Of a DNA stretch of 6,401 nt, positions 1 to 6,042 are shown in pieces. The stretch covers positions 1 through 6,401 of the forward strand of contig JBEKDK010000152.1 in the NCBI GenBank assembly GCA_050014395.1, read 5' to 3'. A model generated the notes under the pieces. That model made no database searches and was not told where the DNA came from. It saw only the letters and a program-made list of their open reading frames with translations. Made by a program: the position numbers and the translations under genes. The DNA is from DASPOJ01 sp050014395 (GTDB taxonomy: Bacteria > Acidobacteriota > Terriglobia > Acidiferrales > UBA7541). Position 1 is the first letter of the stretch. Each line of letters starts with the position of its first letter.

Positions 1-25
1 ATTCGAATACTTCTATTCGAATACT
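1..25. repeat. TTCGAA-type direct and inverted repeat at left edge
   Basis: The 11-mer ATTCGAATACT occurs at 1-11 and again at 15-25, a 14-bp period. The same stretch is also an inverted repeat: ATTCGAATA (1-9), loop CTTC, TATTCGAAT (14-22). Each ATTCGAAT is itself a palindrome. The arrangement looks like an operator for a dimeric regulator, possibly controlling a gene running leftward out of the window. The half-site spacing does not fit the Gram-positive LexA box (CGAAC-N4-GTTCG), so I do not name a regulator. The repeat is seen directly; its role is inference. Confidence 0.45.
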
Positions 26-41
26 AACCCACAAATACCTA

Positions 42-71
42 TTGACTTAGAGTAATCACTCATGCTATGAT
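42..71 (+). promoter_or_regulatory. sigma70-like promoter with MerR-operator-like dyad
   Basis: TTGACT (42-47) and TATGAT (66-71) are separated by 18 bp and each matches the sigma70 consensus at five of six positions. The spacer begins TAGAGT and contains GAGT-aatc-ACTC (51-61 region). This resembles MerR-family promoters, in which a CTTAGAGT...ACTCTAAG dyad sits inside a long 18-20 bp spacer. The right half is degenerate here. A second inverted repeat, CTCATGC (59-65) and GCATGAG (75-81), flanks the -10 box. The start site would fall near 77-79, exactly at an ATG (77). Nothing downstream is a convincing MerR target, so the promoter may serve a small RNA, a leaderless ORF or a decayed gene. 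Confidence 0.5.
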
Positions 72-175
72 CTCGCATGAGCTCGGCACAAATCTCGAAC
101 TCCACCACTCGCGCAACGCAAGCCACCGCCTTGCATTCCTTCCGCACCTCGCAAAGCGCCTCTTCCCGAAGCGCC

Positions 176-198
176 AGTTGCAACACACTGTTGCAACT
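176..198. repeat. perfect 10-bp inverted repeat, 3-nt loop
   Basis: AGTTGCAACA (176-185) and TGTTGCAACT (189-198) are perfect reverse complements around CAC. Two further pairs outside one mismatch (173-174 with 200-201) extend the stem. No T-run follows on either strand, so it is not an ordinary intrinsic terminator. It could be an operator or an RNA hairpin about 100 nt into any transcript from the promoter at 42-71. Confidence 0.55.
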
Positions 199-231
199 AG
201 CAGTGCATCTCCCGGATCTGTTGATTCCAGA

Positions 232-425
232 AGATTTCAACTTCTCTATAATCAACACTTCTGAGAATTTGAAAATTTCCCGTATCACGCTGAATCATCT
301 AGATTTCAAGTCTCCTATAATCAACACTTCCGAAAATAAGGACTTAAAGTCGCGCAGAATCAACACTTCTGGGAATAAGGACTTAAAGTCGTTTGTATTC
401 AACACTTCCCCCAAAATAGGGGTGG
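232..425. repeat. degenerate tandem repeat array, 39-bp period
   Basis: The core TCAACACTTC recurs at 252-261, 321-330, 360-369 and 399-408, giving spacings of 69, 39 and 39 bp. Units 321-359 and 360-398 share GGACTTAAAGTC and most of the preceding AATAA. The 69-bp interval carries a diverged 20-mer: AGATTTCAA followed by an eleven-base variable tail ending TATAA, at 232-251 and 301-320, with 16 of 20 matches. All spacings are multiples of three, so one plus-strand frame reads repeated I/F-N-T-S motifs (13-residue units). TATAAT occurs at 247-252 and 316-321 within the repeats but lacks a good -35. The array ends in a G-rich run near 418-431. It resembles dispersed intergenic repeats I recall from acidobacterial genomes; function unknown. 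Confidence 0.75.
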
Positions 426-434
426 GTGGGGCGA

Positions 435-484
435 GCATCCGACCAAGGATGCGAGTCCTGAGTGCAGCGAAGGATCCCTCTGTT
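435..484. repeat. dispersed repeat fragment (GCGAAGGATCCCTC type) with small hairpin
   Basis: A 6-bp hairpin, GCATCC (435-440) with GGATGC (447-452), is followed by GAGTCCTGAGTGCAGCGAAG and GATCCCTC (453-480). The CTGAG...GCGAAGGATC wording is that of a very common bacterial intergenic repeat family, related to the element on the other side of the 514-1332 gene. The stretch from here to 501 is noncoding leader for that gene. Family membership is recalled, not searched. Confidence 0.45.
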
Positions 485-513
485 CTTCCAACCTACCGCA
501 TGGAGATGACAAT

Positions 514-1332
514 ATGACCAAAGCAATCGTGAAATCGACCAAGGCAATCGCCAAGACAAAGCAGCAACCGGCCCAGTATTTTTCCGGCCCGAAGTGCGGA
601 TACCGTTTCTCTGACACGCGCACCTGCGCCATGCCGCGTTGGAGACAGCACAGAATGTTTTGCATGTTCCATGCTCATCAGGCGCAGCAACTCGTTGACG
701 CCAATCGCATCGGCAACGAACTCACATCTTTCACGGGCGAGTTCCGCACGATCACCGACCTAAATCGCGCCCTCGGCAATCTCTTCAAAGCCGTCGCGCA
801 AAATCGCATCCCTCCGAAAAACGCCGCCGTCCTCGCCTACATCGGCCAACTCTTGTCCCAAACCATCCCAAGCGCACAAGAGGAAATCTCCACCGTCGAC
901 GGCGACGCCGTCGAAAACATTATTCGCGGCACGCTCGATCTCGCCGACGAAGAATACGGCGTAGAAGAGGACGATGAAGGAGAAGAAGCGGACGAGGAAG
1001 CCGAGGAAGAATCGGAAGAAAAATCCGAAGACGATAAGTCCGACGAGAGCGTGGACAGCAAACAGAACGCAGAAGCCACGACGTCGCAGAATCTGGCCGC
1101 GACCGAATCCCTAACAACCACCATCGCAGCGGAGAACACTGCGGCAGCAGAAGCCGCCACCGCCGCGGAGAATCCACCGCCACCGCCGATCCCCGAGATC
1201 AAACTCCCAGCGCCCTATCCACCGCCAAACCCTAATGCGTTCGCGCAATACCACCATCTGATGGATCTCAAGGACCGGCCCCCGCAACGCCCACGCAATC
1301 GGAGAGGCTTTCAGAAGGTGTGGTATGGCTAG
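514..1332 (+). CDS. hypothetical protein with CCCH zinc-binding-like motif and acidic low-complexity tail
   Basis: Function is unknown; it resembles a family I recall mainly from Acidobacteriota. The start ATG has GGAG at 502-505, eight bases upstream. The 272-residue product has a basic N-terminus (about 1-20), then C28-x9-C38-x11-C50-x2-H53, a probable zinc-binding knuckle with nearby H46 and H55. A predicted helical segment follows (about 55-125; IGNELTSFTGEF, LNRALGNLF, NAAVLAYIGQLL), then a very Asp/Glu-rich stretch (about 145-183). After that come an Ala/Thr-rich region, a run of five prolines with further PxxP-like sequence, and a basic, aromatic C-terminus ending KVWYG. There is no signal peptide or membrane segment, so it is probably cytoplasmic. 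The Cys/His part plus basic ends suggests nucleic acid or protein binding; this is inference. The gene stands alone and converges on korB, with repeat elements on both sides. An upstream ORF overlaps its start as ATGA. Confidence 0.85.
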   Translation: MTKAIVKSTKAIAKTKQQPAQYFSGPKCGYRFSDTRTCAMPRWRQHRMFCMFHAHQAQQLVDANRIGNELTSFTGEFRTITDLNRALGNLFKAVAQNRIPPKNAAVLAYIGQLLSQTIPSAQEEISTVDGDAVENIIRGTLDLADEEYGVEEDDEGEEADEEAEEESEEKSEDDKSDESVDSKQNAEATTSQNLAATESLTTTIAAENTAAAEAATAAENPPPPPIPEIKLPAPYPPPNPNAFAQYHHLMDLKDRPPQRPRNRRGFQKVWYG

Positions 1333-1350
1333 CGTCGTTGCCCGTAATCC

Positions 1351-1391
1351 GTCATCCCGAGGAGTCTTCGACGAGGGATCTCTCCGTCGCG
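1351..1391. repeat. dispersed intergenic repeat (GTCATCCCGAGGAG type)
   Basis: GTCATCCCGAGGAGTCTTCG (1351-1370) followed by ACGAGGGATCTCTCCGTCG is the typical wording of a dispersed bacterial repeat. ATCCC (1354-1358) can pair with GGGAT (1375-1379), and GTC (1364-1366) with GAC (1370-1372), giving an imperfect stem-loop. It starts 18 bp after the stop of the 272-residue gene and is related to the fragment at 453-484. There is no T-tract, so any terminator role would have to be factor-dependent or RNA-protective. Copy number in the genome is not visible here. Confidence 0.5.
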
Positions 1392-1426
1392 TTGGCAATT
1401 GTGTGTCACCACGAACGGATGTGTTT

Positions 1427-1451
1427 GGGAGCGCCAATCTCCCGATTGGCG
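1427..1451. repeat. REP-like hairpin, left copy
   Basis: GGGAG precedes a perfect 8-bp stem: CGCCAATC (1432-1439), loop TCCC, GATTGGCG (1444-1451). The whole 25-mer is the reverse complement of the element at 1560-1584 with one mismatch, in the loop. A short GC-rich palindrome with a conserved flank on one side only is the structure of REP sequences. It lies about 95 bp beyond the stop of the 272-residue gene. Confidence 0.7.
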
Positions 1452-1559
1452 GGTTTGTTGCTTGGGCGGCGGAGAAAATCCGCGCGGAGACGAGTGGAAC
1501 ATTCGCCGCGGCAAGCTCCGCCCCTAGGAATACGTTTGGCGTGCGGCGACGGCGGAAAT
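1452..1559. other. spacer between inverted REP-like hairpins; no gene seen
   Basis: This 108-bp, GC-rich stretch separates the two REP-like copies, so the unit 1427-1584 has the layout of a BIME. It holds no ORF that can be supported. Weakly similar purine-rich strings (GGCGGCGGAGAAAATC near 1464 and GGCGACGGCGGAAATC near 1545) lie near its two ends in direct orientation. Confidence 0.4.
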
Positions 1560-1584
1560 CGCCAATCAGGAGATTGGCGCTCCC
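1560..1584. repeat. REP-like hairpin, right copy (inverted)
   Basis: CGCCAATC (1560-1567), loop AGGA, GATTGGCG (1572-1579) is a perfect 8-bp stem, followed by CTCCC. It matches the left copy at 24 of 25 positions in inverted orientation. It lies 17 bp beyond the korB stop, so it would form a hairpin in the 3' untranslated end of the korAB mRNA. REP hairpins in that position are known in other bacteria to protect mRNA from 3' exonucleases or to modulate termination; that role here is inference. Confidence 0.7.
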
Positions 1585-1601
1585 AGGATGCGGCGATGCG
1601 A

Positions 1602-2627
<1,026 letters not shown>

Positions 2628-2652
2628 TTCGATCGTGTCCTCTTCTTTTTCT

Positions 2653-4563
2653 TCAGTTCAAAGTCGTTGGCTTGACTTCACTTTTCAAGGTCTTTGGCGA
2701 AAAATCCTGCCCTAAAATTTCTTCGATCTTCGCTTCGATCTCGGCTTGCTTGAATGGGCGGCCTTGAATCTTGCTGTAGCTTTGCGCGTCAACCAGATAT
2801 TTTGCGCGCAGCAGCATAACGAGCTGGCCCATATTCATTTCCGGCACCAGCACGGTGCGATAGCGGCCCAGCACTTCGCCGAGATTGCGCGGCAGCGGAT
2901 TCAGATGCCGCAGATGAACGTGACCAACGCGACGGCCGTTCGCGCGCGCTGTGGCAACCGCGGCGGTGATCGCGCCGAACGTTGAGCCCCACGCGACGAT
3001 CAGCAGATCGCCATCGGGATCGCCGGAGGGAACAACGTCAGGAACTTCCGCGATGACTGCTTCCACTTTCGCGGCGCGCAGGCGGACCATCTTCTCGTGG
3101 TTCAGCGGCTCGTAGTTCACGTTGCCGGTGATGTCCTGCTTCTCGAGGCCGCCGACGCGATGCTCGAGGCCGGGCGTGCCGGGAATCGCCCACGGCCGCG
3201 CCAGCGTTTCGGGATCGCGACTATAAGGCTGGAAGTGATCGGGATCGGTGGCGAAGTGCACGTGGAATTCGGGGATCTCGGAGACGTGCGGGATGCGCCA
3301 CGGCTCCGCGCCGTTCGCGAGGTAACCGTCGGAGAGGATGATGACGGGGACCATGTACTTCAGCGCGATGCGGCTGGCCTCAACCGCCATCCAGAAGCAA
3401 TCGCCGGCGGATGCGGGCGCGAGTATCGGCACCGGGGCTTCGGAGTTGCGGCCGTAGAGCGCTTGCAGCAAGTCGGCCTGCTCGGTCTTCGTCGGCAACC
3501 CGGTGGAGGGGCCGCCACGCTGCACGTTGCAGATCACGAGAGGCAACTCGATGGCGACGGCGAGGCCGAGGGCTTCGGTCTTCAGGGCCATGCCGGGGCC
3601 GGAGGTGGTGGTGATGGCGAGATCGCCGGAGAAGGAGGCGCCGATGGCGGAAGTGATGGCGGCGATTTCGTCTTCGGCTTGAAATGTGGTGACGCCGAAA
3701 TTCTTGTAGCTGGAAAGTTCGTGCAAGATGTCGGATGCGGGCGTGATCGGATACGAGCCGAGGAAAAGCTTCAGGCCGGCGCGTTGCGCGGCGACGACGA
3801 AACCCATCGCGAGTGCCTGGTTGCCGCTGAGATTGCGGTAGGTGCCGGGCGCGAGCTTCGCGGGCGGAATTTCGTAGCTGATCTGAAACGCTTCGGTGGC
3901 TTCGCAGTAAGAATAGCCGGCGCGGAGGGCGCGCTTATTGGCTTCGACGAGCAACGGCTTCTTCTCGAATTTTTGCTCGAGCCAGCGATAGGTGGAATCC
4001 ATCGAACGGTTGTAAAGCCAGTAGCACATGCCGAGAGCGAAGAAATTCTTGCAGCGATCCATGCTCTTGGCGTCCATGCCGAGATCTTGGAGAGCGGCGC
4101 GGGTGAGGCGCGAAAGCTCGACGGGGAAAACGCGGAAAGCGTCGAGGGAGTGATCCTCGAGAGGATTCACGGTCATGCGCGCTTTGCGCAGATCGGTTTC
4201 CTCGAAGCTGTCGCTATTGACGATCAGAATGCCGCGGGGCTTCAGATCCGCGATGTTTACCTTGAGCGCGGCGGGATTCATCGCTACGAGCACGTCCACG
4301 GCGTCGCCGGGCGTGTACACCGTGCCGGAGGCGAAATGGATTTGGAATCCGCTGACGCCCGGCAATGTGCCGGCAGGGGCGCGGATTTCGGCGGGATAGT
4401 CTGGGAAAGTCGCCAGGTCGTTGCCGAACTGCGCGGTGGTATTCGTGAACTGGCTGCCGGTGATCTGCATGCCGTCGCCGGAATCGCCGGCGAACCTGAT
4501 TACGGCCTGATCGATTTTTTGGCGCTTGTGTGATTGAACGTCCGAGTCGGTCAGTGTTGCCAT
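2653..4563 (-). CDS. korA: 2-oxoacid:ferredoxin oxidoreductase, fused gamma-alpha subunit (2-oxoglutarate type)
   Basis: First gene of the korAB operon. The 636-residue protein joins an N-terminal gamma domain (about 18-210, with FAGDSGDGMQITGSQFT at 24-40) to the alpha pyrimidine-binding domain (about 245-420) and a C-terminal transketolase-like domain (about 515-600). Family motifs seen are NQALAMGF (248-255), GSYPITPASDIL (269-280), QAEDEIAAI (295-303), TTTSGPGMALKTEALGLA (318-335), QRGGPSTGLPTKTEQADLLQ (348-367) and VPEMNMGQL (573-581). This fused gamma-alpha plus separate beta layout is that of KorA/KorB in Mycobacterium, Hydrogenobacter and related bacteria. No separate delta (2[4Fe-4S]) subunit gene is present in the window. 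The ATG has AGAGGA (complement of 4575-4580) eleven bases upstream. The C-terminus after about 620 (SPKTLKSEVKPTTLN) is a variable tail. Complete, no frameshift seen. Confidence 0.96.
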   Translation of the reverse strand: MATLTDSDVQSHKRQKIDQAVIRFAGDSGDGMQITGSQFTNTTAQFGNDLATFPDYPAEIRAPAGTLPGVSGFQIHFASGTVYTPGDAVDVLVAMNPAALKVNIADLKPRGILIVNSDSFEETDLRKARMTVNPLEDHSLDAFRVFPVELSRLTRAALQDLGMDAKSMDRCKNFFALGMCYWLYNRSMDSTYRWLEQKFEKKPLLVEANKRALRAGYSYCEATEAFQISYEIPPAKLAPGTYRNLSGNQALAMGFVVAAQRAGLKLFLGSYPITPASDILHELSSYKNFGVTTFQAEDEIAAITSAIGASFSGDLAITTTSGPGMALKTEALGLAVAIELPLVICNVQRGGPSTGLPTKTEQADLLQALYGRNSEAPVPILAPASAGDCFWMAVEASRIALKYMVPVIILSDGYLANGAEPWRIPHVSEIPEFHVHFATDPDHFQPYSRDPETLARPWAIPGTPGLEHRVGGLEKQDITGNVNYEPLNHEKMVRLRAAKVEAVIAEVPDVVPSGDPDGDLLIVAWGSTFGAITAAVATARANGRRVGHVHLRHLNPLPRNLGEVLGRYRTVLVPEMNMGQLVMLLRAKYLVDAQSYSKIQGRPFKQAEIEAKIEEILGQDFSPKTLKSEVKPTTLN

Positions 4564-4574
4564 GATATCGAGAA

Positions 4575-4580
4575 TCCTCT
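4575..4580 (-). promoter_or_regulatory. ribosome-binding site of korA
   Basis: On the minus strand AGAGGA lies 11 bases before the korA ATG. A second AGAGGAA (complement of 4583-4589) lies just upstream. The spacing is slightly long but supports the chosen start. Confidence 0.5.
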
Positions 4581-4609
4581 ATTCCTCTGATTAGATGATA
4601 GTTTCATCC

Positions 4610-4723
4610 AAGCGGTCGCTTACCACACGGACCCAGCGTCCTGGGGTCGGCATCTCGAGAAAAGAGGCTATCCCGGTCGAGGCGCTTAATTGTTAAGGAT
4701 AGCACAAGCTGGCGCGGCGTGAA
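4610..4723 (-). promoter_or_regulatory. putative korA promoter and leader with dyads
   Basis: On the minus strand an extended -10, TGcTATCCT (TATCCT is the complement of 4696-4701), has a weak -35 TTCACG 16 bp upstream (complement of 4718-4723). An inverted repeat, CTTAA-TTG-TTAAG (4685-4697), covers the -10 and start region and could be an operator. The roughly 125-nt leader would contain two more small dyads: CCCAG-CGTC-CTGGG (4632-4645) and AAGCG-GT-CGCTT (4610-4621). The sequence elements are visible; the promoter call is weak because the -35 is poor. Confidence 0.3.
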
Positions 4724-4784
4724 TCGCAAAACCCAGCGAGGAATCGCAGCGGTTACGTTGAAAAAGACAACAGTGGGGGCGACG

Positions 4785-4802
4785 CGTTTAGGCCGTTTAG
4801 GC
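4785..4802. repeat. perfect 9-bp tandem duplication
   Basis: CGTTTAGGC at 4785-4793 is immediately repeated at 4794-4802. It lies in the korA/desaturase intergenic region, about 130 bp upstream of the putative desaturase -10 box. The role is unknown; a local duplication or a double regulator site are both possible. Confidence 0.5.
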
Positions 4803-4854
4803 GGATGACTGCGCGAAAATCACCGCGTGCGCAAACGGAACTACGTGATCGCAC

Positions 4855-4884
4855 ATAGGACAACGCGTGCGTATATAGGACAAC
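4855..4884. promoter_or_regulatory. paired direct boxes ATAGGACAAC, 20-bp period
   Basis: ATAGGACAAC occurs perfectly at 4855-4864 and 4875-4884, exactly two helical turns apart and therefore on the same DNA face. A partial inverted copy, TATGTCCGAT, lies at 4913-4922 next to the putative -10. The pair would be at about -78 to -50 relative to the expected desaturase start site, a typical place for activator binding. The repeats are seen; regulator identity is unknown. Confidence 0.5.
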
Positions 4885-4898
4885 ATCGAGATGAATGC

Positions 4899-4927
4899 TG
4901 GCGCTTAACGCGTATGTCCGATACAAT
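4899..4927 (+). promoter_or_regulatory. putative desaturase promoter
   Basis: TACAAT (4922-4927) matches the -10 consensus at five of six positions. The hexamer 17 bp upstream (TGGCGC, 4899-4904) is a poor -35, which would fit a promoter that needs an activator, such as one bound to the repeated boxes just upstream. GTAT-GTCCG-ATAC (4912-4924) is a small dyad overlapping the -10. The 5' leader to the chosen GTG would be about 67 nt. Confidence 0.4.
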
Positions 4928-5000
4928 GATTGAGTAGTTTCCCGCCGGCGAACTTCGAGCTGTTCGGGTGCACGCGCACGAGAATAATTTAGGGGGTAAT

Positions 5001-5864
5001 GTGAATCAACCCGCCGTTGGGGTGATGCGTCCGTGGGAACGACCGTTTTGGAAAGCCGCCCCGGGCAAGTGGGGGATTCTACTTTATCTCGTGCTGATCC
5101 ACGTTCTTACCGTGGTGGGAATCATTTTGTATCCGCGGCCGAGCCTGAAGGTGTTGGGCGTGGCGCTGGCGATTGCCGCGCTGGGCGGTATTGGCACTTC
5201 GGTTTGCTATCATCGGCTGCTCGCGCATCGCACGCTGAAGCTGAATAAATTCATCGAACACTTCCTGGTTTTCTGGACCGTGTTCAATGGCAGCGGCGCG
5301 CCGGCGAGTTGGGTGGCGTATCATCGCCATCATCACTCCTTCGTGGAAACGCCAGACGATATTTCGAGTCCGAAGCAAGGCGGATTCTGGTGGTCACATC
5401 TGCGCTGGCTGTATCAATCGGAGCCGGCCGATAAGCAGAAGTGGTGCCCGGAACTGACGCGCGGATTTTACAAAGTTTGGCTGCACACCGAGGCGCCGAT
5501 TCTGTTGATCTCGCTATGCTGCGGATTGCTGATGGGCTGGCAAGGATTTTTCTGGATCGGCGCGATTCGCCTGGTGTATGCGCTGCACATGCAGTGCTTC
5601 GTGAACAGCTTGACGCACCTTGGGCACGAAGAAGCGGGCGACTCCAGCCAGAACATCTGGTGGCTGGGACCGCTGCAACTAACGGCGTGGGGCGAAAACT
5701 GGCACAAGAATCATCACTCGAATGCGGGCTCCGCGCGGCTTGGATTGCGCTGGTGGCAACCGGATGTCGGCTGGTACTTCATCTGGGCGCTGGAGGCCGT
5801 GGGCCTGGCCAGCAGCGTGAAACGTCCGAACATGGCGCGCATCAACAGCCGATCCGGAAGTTGA
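5001..5864 (+). CDS. membrane fatty acid desaturase (acyl delta-9 / stearoyl-CoA desaturase-like)
   Basis: A di-iron integral membrane desaturase that inserts a cis double bond into saturated acyl chains using O2 and reduced electron carrier, which adjusts membrane fluidity. In the 287-residue reading the three histidine boxes are HRLLAH (71-76), HRHHH (108-112) and HKNHH (235-239). NSLTH (202-206) matches the additional Asn/His metal-site segment of the SCD/DesC family. Hydrophobic segments lie at about 24-46, 51-67, 83-96 and 164-199, giving the usual two hairpins with the histidines on the cytoplasmic side. There is no cytochrome b5 domain, so electrons come from a separate donor such as ferredoxin. 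I chose GTG 5001 because AGGGGG (4991-4996) precedes it. GTG 4968 is in frame but has no clear ribosome-binding site, and ATG 5025 is a shorter option. The gene is divergent from korA and probably monocistronic. Regiospecificity is inferred from family resemblance. Confidence 0.93.
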   Translation: MNQPAVGVMRPWERPFWKAAPGKWGILLYLVLIHVLTVVGIILYPRPSLKVLGVALAIAALGGIGTSVCYHRLLAHRTLKLNKFIEHFLVFWTVFNGSGAPASWVAYHRHHHSFVETPDDISSPKQGGFWWSHLRWLYQSEPADKQKWCPELTRGFYKVWLHTEAPILLISLCCGLLMGWQGFFWIGAIRLVYALHMQCFVNSLTHLGHEEAGDSSQNIWWLGPLQLTAWGENWHKNHHSNAGSARLGLRWWQPDVGWYFIWALEAVGLASSVKRPNMARINSRSGS

Positions 5865-5977
5865 TCGCGTACTTCATACATTCCCTTCTTTTCCGACTGA
5901 GGTATTGAATCGCAAAATCCGCCCATACGCCGCATTTTTCGGCACTGGTACGCCCCCAAGATAGAAGAGATTGATTT

Positions 5978-6006
5978 CTTGCAATTGCAAGGGCATTTGC
6001 TAGAGT
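5978..6006 (+). promoter_or_regulatory. promoter of the secreted-protein gene with overlapping palindrome
   Basis: TTGCAA (5979-5984) and an extended -10, TGcTAGAGT (TAGAGT at 6001-6006), are 16 bp apart. The -35 is embedded in a perfect 14-bp palindrome, CTTGCAATTGCAAG (5978-5991), which could be a repressor operator. The start site would be near 6013, giving a leader of about 30 nt to the ATG at 6043. Confidence 0.5.
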
Positions 6007-6030
6007 CCTCGCACTCGATCCGTCCACCTC

Positions 6031-6036
6031 AAGGAG
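6031..6036 (+). promoter_or_regulatory. ribosome-binding site of the secreted-protein gene
   Basis: AAGGAG ends six bases before the ATG at 6043, which is near-ideal spacing. It decides this frame over two longer shadow frames that also cross the region. Confidence 0.75.
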
Positions 6037-6042
6037 TCGCAT

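Noticed and set aside
13..288. 91-codon minus-strand frame in the left region
   Set aside because: It starts with GTG without a good ribosome-binding site, ends inside the TTCGAA repeat, and the product resembles nothing I know. A decayed gene cannot be excluded.
232..425. CRISPR array
   Set aside because: The repeats are degenerate, the period is 39 bp with almost no unique spacer, one interval is 69 bp, and no cas genes are present.
3097..4533. 478-codon plus-strand open frame opposite korA
   Set aside because: It is a shadow of korA codon bias. The frame has no recognisable motifs, whereas the minus-strand product has every KorA motif.
4949..4966. LexA-like box CGAAC...GTTCG in the desaturase leader
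   Set aside because: The half-sites are 8 bp apart instead of the 4 bp of the Gram-positive LexA box, and the site lies downstream of the putative promoter; chance or a weak leader hairpin is more likely.
5441..5908. 155-codon plus-strand frame inside the desaturase
   Set aside because: It is a shifted frame of the desaturase gene. The real frame has the three histidine boxes and membrane segments.
5915..5942. Terminator hairpin after the desaturase
   Set aside because: The imperfect stem around CGCAAAATCCGCC and GCCGCATTTTTCG has about three mismatches and no T-run follows it, so an intrinsic terminator cannot be supported.
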